64,000 nt of DNA from Stropharia rugosoannulata (taxonomy: Eukaryota; Basidiomycota; Agaricomycetes; Agaricales; Strophariaceae). The stretch lies in contig JANCIK010000011.1 in NCBI GenBank assembly GCA_028532985.1, positions 2,666,001 to 2,730,000 of the forward strand. The letters are read 5' to 3'. Below the pieces are notes generated by a model. The model saw only the letters and a program-made list of their open reading frames with translations, ran no database searches and was not told the DNA's origin. A program made the position numbers and the translations under genes. Shown here one piece after another: positions 45,780-57,200 of the stretch. Numbering within the stretch: position 1 is the stretch's first letter; each line of letters starts with the position of its first letter.

Positions 45780-47150
45780 GCATTTGTTGCTTTGCACATC
45801 TATACAAAGCATTCAGCACTCAAATCTTTACATCTATCAACGGCGTATTCTCCGATGAAACTGACTCAATCTCCTGCCATTGTCCTCTCGAAGCACCCTA
45901 CACTGCCCGACAAACACGTATTGTCGTACATTCCCCTATGCTGTCTGGACACCACGGCTCTTCCACCCTCCCTCCCCTTAATCCTGTCACTGCCGCTTCC
46001 AACAAGTGTCCCACCAGTGGGTCTAGCGCCTGTTTCACTCCCACTCTCACCTCCTTCTTCCAACACCCACGCGCTGCTTTCTCTACGTATTCAGAAATGG
46101 CGCGCCTTCTTCCCCGGAACTCACTCCCAGCCAACGCACCTCCATTCAGCTCTCGGCTTGGATGCGCATTCGAGGCGGCGTACAATGTTCTCCTGTTTCT
46201 CATAAATTACTCAGCGCACCAGTCCACGACGGGCTGTATTCCGCGGTGTCTTTCTTGCCCCGTACTGCTGTATCGCATCGGGCTCGTCCTCTGATGTAAT
46301 GGGCGCCCAGAAAACACACAGTTCTCCACTGCCTTCCTTCCTTCCTTCCAAGCCGTAATGAGCGTCCTCCGTCCGTCCATGAACTATTTTTCTTCCAGTT
46401 GGCACCGGAATCGAGCACCTCCTTCGCTCTCGCGCTATGGCACACCGCCTGGGTCCCGTGCAATGTAAGTCGACTTGTTCAGGGCAGTACCGTGAGGTGC
46501 GGGTGAAGGCACTGAGCGGCGAAGCATCATTGTCGGAGCTTGGAATTTGTGAATAATAATATTTATTGGTACTGAGGAGAGCGGGAAACGACTTGGGAAG
46601 CAACTCGTCGACACGGAGAGCGTGGGCATTTTTTAATGGGACAACGGCGCAATAAAGCACGGTTGAGATGGGTAAATGAATTGTGGTCGAGTCTCGCTTC
46701 AGCAAAGATGCCAATATACATTTCGCATAGATAGATAGATAGCATTGTAAAAGGGTATGAATAAAAACAGGGGTCTCTATGTTGTACTTCGGTTGCTGCT
46801 TGTGTTTTTCTTCATACCCCGCGCGGCAGCGCCTGCCTTTGTTTCACTGAAGTGCATAGAAGAGGCTCGTATCGGCAAGCACCTCTTCTCTCAGTTTGGC
46901 TTTGAGTCGCTCTCGCCCTCGTGTACCAACCATCATATTCCGCTGTGGATATTATTGGGATACTACGCCCAGCTCTATCATTCTACTATGTGACAACACT
47001 ACCACGAGGCAATCATCAAGTTATCCACCGCTTTCTTCCATTAAGCGTCATACTGGATCATCTGTCGAGCGGTCATTTCTCCTTTAGTCATTGCCGTAAT
47101 CACGCATATCCTGCACGTCTTATGCACCAAGTCAGACAGTGTAGCAGGAT
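45780..47150 (+). repeat. Dispersed pyrimidine-rich repeat, long copy 2
   Basis: Shares the ordered blocks described for 40885-42660, with an extra 400 bp or so between 46300 and 46960. A 78-codon frame at 46757 begins with a signal-peptide-like stretch (LLLVFFFIPRAAAPAF) but lies inside the repeat and is not kept in copy 1. An (ATAG)n microsatellite occurs at about 46730. Confidence 0.6.
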
Positions 47151-47412
47151 GGGGCTAGGCACGTCACTGCGATGGTAGTGCGGTGTGTTTGAGAGGCCTT
47201 TTGGGGGTGCCGGGAGAACCAAAGATGAGATGTGTGGCATGAGCCTACATCACTCTTCTTTACCAGGCCATTGAGAGTCGACGCTCACTGCCCATTTTCA
47301 TCAGAATCCACGCAGCTCAAAGACGAACGGCTCTTTAAATTCACATCTACGTCTCTCACAACAATGAGTTCAACAGAAAACTATTAAAAATTCTGGAATA
47401 GCTCATAAACCA

Positions 47413-49194
47413 TCACTCGTCTTCCATGCCCATTTTTCCTTCATGAACAGTATAATAAACCTAATTAAAAGTTTGCGGGAGTTAAGATTGCTTGTATGGC
47501 ATGTAGAATGGACTTACGCCGATAAAGTAAACGGACCATCTGTTGGATCTTATACTACCTGAGCTTGCCGCTTTGGAGTATATTAGCTTTCCGACTGATG
47601 CACATGAGTCCTCTGCTGAGTTGGGCCCATCATAAATACGCTGAAAGTCACTCTGGAACCAGGTGAATGACGGTGCGAGCCGTTCCAGCACTCCGGATAC
47701 AGTGCGCTTGAGGTTAAGCTGAGCGGCAGCTTCAAGTACAATGGCTGAGTCAATGTCTCTTGTTATGCATATAGATTAATCACCTTGCGCCCAGTCCGGG
47801 ATGTCTACACCACAACTTAGAAGGGCCGCGTCAAAATCGGTCATATGTTCACACGATGCCGGACGGGCTCACCTGAAAACGTGTTTGTTGAGAAGATCGC
47901 CAAGCGCATCGGAGTGTTCAACATCCTCAATAGAGCAAAGTGTGGATACCCCAGAGACTGTAGTACCAGGAACTGCATCCGGAGGACGCGTCTCAGATCC
48001 CATATAAGCAAATCCATTGCTATCTTTGAAAATCTTCTCGCCGTACATTTGAAGAACTTTTTCTAGATAAAAAAGCGATGGCGGCTCCGGAGCGGTGATT
48101 GGCTGTGATATATATATGTTATAAGAGTAGTATTATGGAGCAACGGTACATACATACATGTTGTACCAGTGAGTTTGCATTTACAAAGAGAGAGCGCAGT
48201 ATACCTTCTTTGGCGGCCTTCGTCGGGGAGACTATCTCGTAATGCACCTGTCACGATGCCCGTAATCAGATCCTAGGACAATATAGTAAAAATGAGCGTA
48301 CACTTGTGTATTGGATGAAACTACAAGTCGGTTCTTGCGATTTGAAATTGTAGAAAGATACCATGGCGTCAAGTTGAAATGCGTTGCCCTCAATATGAAA
48401 AGGATTGGTGATCATCTTGCTTATAGCCCAGGTCTCCCAGTGCCCTTCAAGGGAGGAGACGACCGAGTTTGCTTGTCTTGTGATTGTCTCTGAAAGGATG
48501 TCTAGACGAGTATGAGTATGCCACAATGTAAGGCCGATGGAAGAACTGCGTACCTTTAGCCCATTCGTAATTAACGACCCTGAGGACTGCTCAGCAGACA
48601 AAGGCGCGGTCTAGAATAAGAGAAAACGCACGGCAACAGTGTATACTTTATATAATTCCCAATTTTCTGCGAAACGGTGTCGTCGTGAATAATACTGCAC
48701 ATTGAATGTACGGCCTTGATCATCTGCGCAGTATCGCGGGCAATGTGGGGTGGATGTGTGTCTGCTCCGGCATATCCATACCCGAATTTTTCTGCGAATC
48801 TCTGGGCTGTTAATTTATCCAAGACTTTAACTAGGTCCTCTGGAGCTGGCATGTGCGGTATATCAAGCGGCTGGCACCCATAAATGCTTAGGCATGCATT
48901 ATATTGAAAGGACGAAGAGCGACTAAATACCGTGTTTAACAGTGAGTTTGCGGTATCGCATAACTCCTTCAGGTTTTGTTCATCAATATCCTCTAAAAGG
49001 AGCAGGGTGTCCGTGAGGTTGCCCATTATGACTGAGAGTACTGTGGGTAACCGCACAGACGTGCGAGTGCCGTTTATATGCCTTTTCCCAACCCTTGGTC
49101 TCAAAACAGCGTCTATTATTAGGTTACTTGGAACGATACTTTCCATCAGATTTCCAGACGCAGGTTCTCTAGTAAAATAGATGGAGCCGCTCAA
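47413..49194 (-). CDS. Modular YYIG/PP-family protein, two repeats, many exons (possibly decaying)
   Basis: From ATG 49194. Exons: 49194-48931, 48870-48676, 48610-48554, then about 48501 onward. The first PP segment reads FAEKFGYGYAGADTHPP, the first Trp segment LEGHWETWAISKMITNPFHI. A second repeat follows: FKDSNGFAYMGSETRPPDAV, DFDAALLSCGVDIPDWAQ, FTWFQSDFQRIYDGPNSAE, ending WSVYFIG at a GTAAGT donor, then a last exon VYYTVHEGKMGMEDE with stop at 47413. These align segment by segment with 51246-52387. No known family recognised; no signal peptide. Two problems suggest decay: splicing the GTACGC intron at 48553 would shift frame while retaining it keeps the frame open, and the end of the first Trp segment near 48300 is out of frame with its YYIV-like motif. 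Confidence 0.5.
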
Positions 49195-49791
49195 ATAACG
49201 TAACCTTACTTAGTCTTCATTACAGGAGGAAATCGCCAACATTTTGCAGCATCCTTTGCTACTGCCATAGTATAACCCTGCACCACACCACGATTCACGA
49301 CTCTACATCAAGTTATAGTCCCTGTGACCACGAAACGAAGCTTGATGCTCCTCCTGTTCTGATTTCAGAAGGGAAGGCCGTAAGAATTATTGGGTTTAAC
49401 ACGTACAAAGAATTCATATACCCCGCATTAGCCACTGTACAAAGTTTGGCCCAATAATTGAGAATTTCTCAGGCGAAGGGCATATGGTAATGTAACTAGA
49501 AATTCATAAGGAATAGACCTGTGGCCATGTAAGCCGAACAAGCTTGGTATACTGATGTCAGCGCATAAAATAGGCATCCAATATATGTAACGAGTCGTAA
49601 GTCCGGCTTACTTTGTACGGGATACCTTTGAATCGAAAAGAATCTGGAGACGGCCGTAATACGCGGACGACTATTTCCAACACAACCGGTTGTTAATGGG
49701 ATTAATTCCAGCTCTTCTTACAATTCTGGAATTGGCGGAGTTGCGAGCTTAAACTAGTTGAACGTTATATGGAAGTTTCTCAACAGGTCTG

Positions 49792-50016
49792 GTGAGTAGA
49801 AAGCTTCGTGAAAATGATGTGTTAAAATGGAGAATAGATACTGAGGAAGCTCTCGGACCTATAAAGAACATCAACACTCTGTGCGCAAGTATCATCGCTC
49901 CTCAAAGCCTCATCAAGTTTTCAAAGCGAATATTTACAAGACCATATACTTATGTAAGGAATATATATACCCCCGACATACACTTGATCTAACATTGTAT
50001 CCTATAAATAGAATCC
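49792..50016 (+). pseudogene. Degenerate Trp/YYIG-type module upstream of 50017 gene
   Basis: The frame LKWRIDTEEALGPIKNINTL to FSKRIFTRPYTY aligns loosely with the Trp segment of the family and ends at a GTAAGG donor (about 49955). The splice to 50012 would be out of phase with the next exon, so this module appears disconnected from the gene that follows. Confidence 0.35.
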
Positions 50017-50416
50017 ATGGGTGGAAAAAGCGACACGAAAAAGACTCTCGAGCAAGTCCAACAGCAACTCTTGAGCACCCTTTACCTAAATGCCGTAAAG
50101 CTTCTCCCAGGAGTAAGTGATCAGACTTGTTTGTCAGGTATTCTGTCACGCAGTAATTAACTTCTGAATCGCACCGTAGCACATGGTAGCACCCGCTGCC
50201 GTGTCAGTCGATGACTTGTACAATGTTATTTCCCAAGTTGGTCATAATCATTTCCAGGACAAGTACGGCTACGCATATCAAGGAAATGCATCGAAAACCG
50301 TACCGCCCCCTGTAGACGGGAAGACTCCTGAAGCCAACGAGGGATATGCGAGTATTGATAATCTCTCTGACGACCGTATTATACGCCGGACCCTCCTCGT
50401 CTACAATCATAATTAA
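50017..50416 (+). CDS. Short modular-family protein (PP segment only), 2 exons
   Basis: Exons 50017-50112 and 50180-50416 (67-nt intron, GTAAGT..GTAG, phase 0) encode 110 aa: MGGKSDTKKTLEQVQQQLLS, then LPGHMVAPAAVSVDDLYNVI, then FQDKYGYAYQGNASKTVPPP. The second exon aligns with the G[FY]xYxG..PP segment of the neighbours, and the first exon with their helical leader (compare SKTVRNDLLTILLKNALSL). It lacks the following Trp segment. The model is short and complete, but it may be the surviving half of a larger gene whose upstream module (49792-50016) has decayed. It converges on the minus-strand gene at 50538. Confidence 0.5.
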
Positions 50417-50537
50417 GCTACCGTCAAACAAGAAAACAAATTAAAACACACCTCTTAGATATTTCGGCAGTTTCATTGCACTATTACCGAAATTGACATT
50501 TAGTTGGAATCATCATCATTACATAGACATAAAGTAC

Positions 50538-51192
50538 TCACCCCATGACATTGACATTGACGTAGTTGACAATATCTTCATTACTGCTGCTCTGAGGAAG
50601 GCAGAACACAATTGTTCCACGAACATCTCCCTCCGTACCAACCGCCATGTCTTTAGGCTTTGTAACATTGTCTTCATATGGGTAGTGGGTTTGATGCAAA
50701 AACAGGTGCCTAAGATACGGCTGTAGTATAGCTTGTAGGCGCTGAGTCTCATTTCCATTGGGGCTATCCGGTCCTATCGGCGTCAGGCTGAGGGCGTTCT
50801 TGAGCAGAATTGTAAGGAGATCATTTCGCACGGTCTTCGACAACGATTCGTCATTGAAAAAGACCTAAGTATTCATTAGTACATTTAATATGATAATAAA
50901 TGGAGCAACTTACTCCAATGTAGTATATAAACACGTACTTAGCTTCTATGCCGTCAACTACCAACCTTGCATTTGTCCACACAAACATAGAGTGACAGCG
51001 TCGGGCATAGACATCCTTCGAATCTTGGTTCTCATAGGTCTTCGTAAAATCTTGAACAACCCAGCTATTATTACTTGCATGCCTGAACATCTTGCCACCG
51101 AGCTGGATAAGATCAGCGCGAGCCGCATCTGTACGAAAGAGAGAGTCAGCGTATGTTATATCCATCCAGAACTTGATACTTACCCCTGACAT
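50538..51192 (-). CDS. Modular YYIG/PP-family protein, 2 exons
   Basis: Exons 51192-50914 and 50864-50538 (49-nt intron, phase 0, after YYIG). The first exon holds the Trp segment: NNSWVVQDFTKTYENQDSKD, MFVWTNARLVVDGIEAKY, FIYYIG. The second begins VFFNDESLSKTVRNDLLTIL and carries RLQAILQPYLRHLF with a weakened PP segment (HYPYEDNVTKPKD). It ends in VNYVNVNVMG* after a short GTCAAT repeat; a GTGAGT donor overlaps the stop, so another exon once followed or is missed. MSG at 51192 is preferred over ATG 51210. About 201 aa. The start codon lies about 50 bp from that of the divergent gene at 51246. No known domain. Confidence 0.6.
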
Positions 51193-51245
51193 ATCCAAGC
51201 TCAAGGCCACTACGTATACATCAGCTTACCTCTCATACCATAAGA
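51193..51245. promoter_or_regulatory. Very short divergent promoter between two modular-family genes
   Basis: Only about 53 bp separate the proposed start codons of the minus-strand (51192) and plus-strand (51246) paralogues. Either they share a compact bidirectional promoter, or a 5' exon of one overlaps the other. Confidence 0.4.
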
Positions 51246-52387
51246 ATGTACACACACCTTAGGATACGAGTGTCAACGTACTCTTCGTACCTCTCTCGAC
51301 ACTTCGAGACTTTACTAGAGCAGACCACCGACAACTCCTGGACACACATCGCCTATGATAAGACCTACGACAGCCCCAACGCCGGCGAGAATTCTACTCG
51401 CACAACTGCCATTATGGTTTGGAGCAAGGCGTCGCTGACAGAGTCTGATGTGACCTGCAACCAGCTCTATTTATACTATATTGGGGTCCGTATTGGTTTA
51501 ATTGACGATAAAAATAATGACTAAGCAGTGTATGGCTAGGTGTACTACCGTGTTCCCAATCCGGCTCTCGTGATGCGGGACGCATTGCTAAATCACTTGA
51601 TCCAACTCGCAAAGAACCTGGACGATGACTTGGTAGGCATTGATATTAATGTCGTTTATGCGCTGAAACTTATCTTATGTTTGTCTCCTCAGCCGGACCC
51701 AGTCGGACCGGGAGCGTCTAATATCAAGCTGAAGGCAATTCTCGACGAGTTCTCCCAGCGCGATTTCTTAAAGCGTATCGGCTTTAAATATGACGGGGCA
51801 AAGTCATCACCTCCTGACATGGTGGCCGGAAAGAAAGTTTCGAGCTTCTCGACCGTAATCTTCTTCGACGCGGAAACAGTCAGTAAGGCCGATGCTATAA
51901 AAGCGGTCAACAACTCTGTCACTAGTGGAATGTTGCTCCCATCTTGGCTTCAAGGTGCGTACATTGTAGTGACTATGTTCTGTGTTGACATGGTGGCACA
52001 ACGTAGGTCCGCTGGTGGACACTATGGCGAATCGTATCAAGAGCTGTACAGAAGAGCTGACTATCGACTCCTGGAACAGTAACTTGTTCCAGCATAATTT
52101 CTCTCAGGATGGAAACCTCGCAATATATCCTTACAATCTTCGATCAGTACTTACCTACGCAAATACCGGCATGGTTGAAGATGGCGTCAAAGTTACAACC
52201 CACTGGATTCATTTCCTCGGTGTATGTATTATTCTTTTACAGATACTACTCAATGCTGATCAATGTATTAATATAGCTCTTATACCCAACGAACGACATC
52301 ATGAAGAAAATAGGTCCTTCGCAGTCAAATGATCCCGTGACCGTGAAAGTCGATCACTTCGACGGGTGTGTCGTCACGGAATTGTAA
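51246..52387 (+). CDS. Modular YYIG/PP-family protein, best-preserved copy, 5 exons
   Basis: Exons 51246-51485, 51540-51632, 51693-51954, 52007-52221, 52277-52387; 306 aa, all introns (54, 60, 52, 55 nt) GT..AG and in phase. Order: Trp segment (DNSWTHIAYDKTYDSPNAGE to LYLYYIG), helical leader (VYYRVPNPALVMRDALLNHL), PP segment (FLKRIGFKYDGAKSSPPDMV, VIFFDAETVSKADA), PSWLQG linker, second Trp segment (IDSWNSNLFQHNFSQDGN, YPYNLRSVLTY, HWIHFLG), then a tail LLYPTNDIMKKIG...VVTEL. The repeat and its intron positions recur in the genes at 47413, 50017 and 50538. No signal peptide or membrane segment, so probably cytosolic or unconventionally exported. Function unknown. It is followed by a seven-helix gene at 52926. 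The start is uncertain because the first module looks clipped. Confidence 0.7.
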
Positions 52388-52925
52388 GAAACTTATTGTC
52401 CCGTTCCCAAGAACTGGATTCAAGTTAGAAATGCTGTTCCCGCTTGAACAATCGTCGTGTCTCACGTATCCATGTACGCGTAAATGACTGTCTGTTACCG
52501 GTTATAATGTATAAAACAAATGAAATGACATGTGTTATATGGATCTTTGAGACGAGTCCGCACCTCAGGCTGCTCTCCGTGCGTCCGGCATCCGTGCGTA
52601 CCAGCGACTCGGGTGAGGTCCAGGCGTAGAAAAGGAACAGATATATGGCATGGTGTCAGTGATGAGACGCAGAATAAAAGCGGTCAGTAGGCAGGGCGAC
52701 ACCCAAAACGTCGGGAAAGTCTTGCATACCCGACTTTATACTGTGGCGATTACGTTTATGACTGATGTAAACATAACACATATGAGGTAATACCTCATAG
52801 TCGAGATTGATGGTAAGTCGGTGTTTTCATGTGCATGCATGCATGTACTAAGCTACCACATCGGCATACATATATATAGAGCATTTCGAAGCTACACTGA
52901 TGTAATAAACCAAGGGTGCCTCATA
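52388..52925. other. Intergenic, no gene seen
   Basis: Contains an ATGC-rich palindromic tract (about 52831-52846). It is the probable promoter of the seven-helix gene that starts at 52926. Confidence 0.4.
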
Positions 52926-54229
52926 ATGTCATCTTCAAATAGCTCTTCTACTGGTATAGACGTGGCCGTGGAAGAGGCTTTAATGACCGGACAACTGGAT
53001 TCAACACTGTTGTTCTTGTTTCTTATGGGTAAGGAGGTTATATTGTCAGTGTTTATCTGTTAACTAACTATCTTTCCCATTACAGGAATATACACTGCTG
53101 TATCTATAGCCACGATCTACTTATACGGTACGTATTTCTGTCTGACACGCACCGCTTGTCTTTTTTCACCAGTACACAGCACACAAGAAACGAGGAAAAA
53201 GTGTTATTGTCCTTTGCGCCCTTCTAACTCTCACGGCGACAAGTGTTGTAAACGTTGCACTGCAGTGGAAGCAGCTAAACATATGTTTTATCAATAACGG
53301 ACAAACGATGACATCTGCTTTTATATGTAACTTGAAACAGCAGGACACGCCATTGTCGTTTCCCATTATCATCATAACTGCACTACAGTCCGTTATCTCA
53401 GACGGCCTTCTGGTAATTTATGTTTTCATTAACGCGACTCAGTACCTTGACCGACTTTCTTTGTATAAGGTCTGGCGATGCTATCATTTGGCCGACGGAT
53501 CCATTCGTGCTATATCAATTCCCCTACTATTTCTTGCCCTTGAGATGGGTATGTACTTTTCGACAGGCATCTCAGTATAATCCATGTCCCCTGATCCACG
53601 GACTGCACAGTGACGGCGATCATATCATTGAGCTTCGGTGGAATACTCATATTACGAAACCACACATTCCACTTCGCCAAAATTACCGACATCATCTATG
53701 TTTTGTTTTTTACAATAACAGCGTTGACCACTATCTCCTCCACCGTGTTCATCTGCCGCCGTATAGGGCAGTCAATAAAGCATACACTCCATATCCAGCG
53801 GTACCGCAAGATAATGAAATATGCAGTCGAGTCTTCGGTGGTATATTCCGTGGGCTCTGTGTTGAACCTCATACAGAATATAGTCATTTTTGTGAGGCCG
53901 ACTTCATTGCCGAGCCTTGCGTTTAACGAGTATATCAGTGCCATTACTTTATTTATGACTGTAAGTCTGTTTTCCCTATATGTAATACTAAATGAGTGTG
54001 GTGATGACTTGTTACTTGTTTTATGCGGCAGGCAGTAGCACCGACACTGATGATCGCACAGCTTAGCCTGGCGCCCAGTCCTGGATCTACGGCTGTGGAG
54101 AATACATTACCCGTTTCGACACTTCAGTTTGATCATCATGAAACAAGGAGTAACCCATCAAGTACTTCTACACACGAAAGTAGGGCCTCTGCGCACAGTC
54201 TAAACAACATTGGGAAGGAGCAGGCATAG
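52926..54229 (+). CDS. Seven-helix membrane protein, 6 exons (family copy C)
   Basis: Exons 52926-53028, 53086-53127, 53180-53412, 53470-53548, 53611-53960, 54032-54229; 334 aa with consistent phases. An acidic-polar N-terminus (MSSSNSSSTGIDVAVEEALM) is followed by helices STLLFLFLMGIYTAVSIATI, KSVIVLCALLTLTATSVVNV, PIIIITALQSVISDGLL, AISIPLLFLALEMVTAIISL, ITDIIYVLFFTITALTTISS, SVVYSVGSVLNLIQNIVIF and AVAPTLMIAQLSL. The C-tail is Ser/Thr-rich and ends NNIGKEQA, a motif kept in the other copies. A conserved loop CFINNGQTM contains a single Cys. Receptor-like topology; no GPCR family could be assigned. Confidence 0.8.
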
Positions 54230-57200
54230 AGGGAGCCTATCCGACATTACTTCTGGACCACGTAGAAGTATATCCTTTGTATTGTACACCTTTCACTGGC
54301 AAGACATCAGTTTATATATATATTGTATATGTTTATTTGTCTGACGTATACAGGACTGTTCAACTTGCTAGCAACGGACAGCCGAGATACCGATATTGCC
54401 ATGCGAACTTCTGTAAATATATTCTCACAGTTCGCCAAACTAACCTACCTCGGCGTAATTGAAACAAAAACTGTTGTCTTCAATGAGAACATGTAATGTA
54501 GAGTAGTACTGAGTGGGGTCTGTGTTGATTAGATAACGATGATCTCACGGGAAATGTATGCGCTACGGACGGACGGTGAGCGCTTAATGGAAGCACGGCG
54601 GTAGAGCGACAGAGGTGGTGGCTCAATGATTGCTCCGCAGTAACGTGTTGGCGAAGAGTAGAATGGTAGAAATGGGTGTTTGCGCGTTGGGATACGCAGC
54701 TTGGGCACGAGGTCGAGGGCGACTTGGAGCAAAAACTGGGCGCAGAGGTGGTTACACTGCTACACTTATACCTCCCGTGATGTAGATGAGTAGTAGCATC
54801 AGGCCGCGCATATCCGCGGAAGAATTTATGTAGTACGTACTGCATTGCGCTGACTATGACTCGGCTTCACGCATAGGCTCCGCGCTGTCCTAGGATTGAA
54901 TATTGATATAGATATTGCACACTTTCATTCCTTGTTCTGTAAAGAGCGCTATTTGTTTCCCATCCAAACACACGTTATAGCCGCCCCAGAAGACGCCAGT
55001 CCGTTCAGTACAGTCATTTCTAGTCCCCTACCTTTTCTTGAGCATCACCCCCAAAGACGACCACAAAAGTCATCGCTCGCATACACACTTTTACAATCTT
55101 ACAGTTCATTCCTGCCAATGCGGCATCGATTGCCTAGCTCCCCACCAGCACATATTACCATTTATGTCGCCTCCCGGGTCGGCCCGCACTAGCGTCCCTC
55201 GGCCTTGTTGCCGGTCCGCGTATTCATCAACCACCTCATCTTCCTTCCCCCTCCGTCGCCCCTTGTACGGTCTCCTCCTTCCATTGTATCGTTACTCCCC
55301 CCTTTTGACGTGTAACGCGTGCCGCGTAAAGCTCATCACGCCGCACCGTGACTGCGTTCACTATGCAACGCGGCTCTCTCCACTTCGGTGATGAGCCGCG
55401 CCCATCTACGGCCACGGAATCCGTCACGCACAAGTCCGTGTTCCCACGTCGCACAGCCACCATGCCACAATCCGACTTGCATCGCACTCGGAACAACTAT
55501 ATCCCGTCTGCATTTCCAGCATTTTCCATTCCATTACTCATTAATTCTAGGTCTTTCCTTGCCCCTTTACTTACTCAGCACCTACATTCTAGGATTATAC
55601 TTATTCCGTAGGCTATGCTTTGATTTTACATATATAAAGCATGTACTTTATGTAGAAGAAAAAGGAAGATTTCGTTTCCCCTCGTCTTAGTGCTCTAGTT
55701 TTCGTCTCAGTTCTCGTTCTCGTCGTATACCTCGTCCAGGAGTGGTTCGAAGCTGACGCTGCAGCTTACACTCCCTCGTTCTCACGTCATTTCGTCTTGT
55801 TTGTGTTGTTTTGGGTTGGTTAGAAGCCGTGTGAAACCACCTCGCACCTGTACGCGCTCATAGAGAGCTTCAGCGTATCATCGGGCCTATACCGTGATAT
55901 TCCTTCTCGTCCTATGATACTCCCTCGTGTTCTACAGTACTCCCCCCGATTCCACGATAACCCAGGTCTGCTCCCACCGCTTCTGCAGGCAGCTGCCACG
56001 TCCACAGACCTCTGCATCCCGCCAGCACATTGATCGCTCAGCTATCTCCCTCGCGCCCTCTCCCTCTCCCTCCCTCCCTCGCTATCTCTCTCGCTCGCTC
56101 ACCCGTCTTACCGAGTCTCCCTCCGTCCCTTGTATGTCTCCCTCACCCCCTTTGTCTCCGTCCCTCACCTCTCTTAACCGTCTTTCTCCCGTCTCACTGC
56201 CCGTCCCCACTTCACCGCCCTCCACCCCGACCATTTAAGCCGTTATTCCGAATAACCCTCGCCTACTATACCCAATACACGCCTCACCCTCGGGCGCACT
56301 CTAACTTCCTGGCCCTTGAATTCTCACTCGACCTCATTCCGAATCCTGCCTGCCACATAGCCTACTCGCGACTTTTGCTGCTTGCTTTCTTTGCCCTAGA
56401 TTTCGTTACCTTATGACACGGACAGCCGTCGCCACCGCCACCACCGTCTTCGTCGTCTTGTATTCCCGCCTTACCTCCCGTCTCGCCGTTGGGCGGCAGG
56501 CCTGTACCAGACCCCGTTGTCTTCCACTGCATTCGCGCACAGTGGTCCGGGGACACCGCGGCCGCCTCTCGTCGTGCACGTATAACCTTTAGGGTGGGCC
56601 TTTGCAGGGTACGGCGCACGAGCTAGGGAGGTAGTGAGTGAATGAGCAAGCAACGGAGGGAGAGAGGAGGGATCGAGGGTATTGGACCGCCTGTACCCTT
56701 CATTGCGCGACAATCATACCGTGTGCTGCATGGGTACCGTCTGCTTGGCCAAATTTGCCGTGGTATATTTCGGCGTAGTAGAGTATACGAAGCGTAGTTT
56801 GGGTTGGGGAGGGAGTGTCAGACATTTATGAGAAGAGGGAGCAGTGGGGGACAAAGGTATGGATGGACTGACGTGATGTATACACCAGAAGACGTGCAAT
56901 GCTACAGCTCACTGTGGCTTGGCTTGGATTGGATTAGATACAAGACTTATAGGCTCATTCATGATCTTACAGTAATACGCCACCGCGCTCGTATCTACCC
57001 TCACCACTCTACCCACACGCACCCCGTCCTCTGAGTATTTTCTTACGCACAATGCTGTGTGCTGGGCTGGACTGGTTAGCTTCCGACTGATACCGGTCCC
57101 GCTGTACATGTGAGCAACTAGTCCTGACCGCCATGTATATGCATCTGCATATCTTCCTTTCTGCCACGCTACGTTATGCGCCCTGGTTCCCGGTTCCTTC

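Noticed and set aside
46728..46744. (ATAG)n tract as a functional repeat
   Set aside because: Ordinary short microsatellite; no spacer-repeat structure as in CRISPR.
46757..46993. 78-codon frame with signal-peptide-like start
   Set aside because: Inside repeat copy 2 and not preserved in copy 1; two Cys only, no splice support.
47413..52387. Assignment of the modular family to Cyt/volvatoxin-like pore formers
   Set aside because: A faint resemblance of the Trp segment was considered, but no motif or length match supports it; left as unknown.
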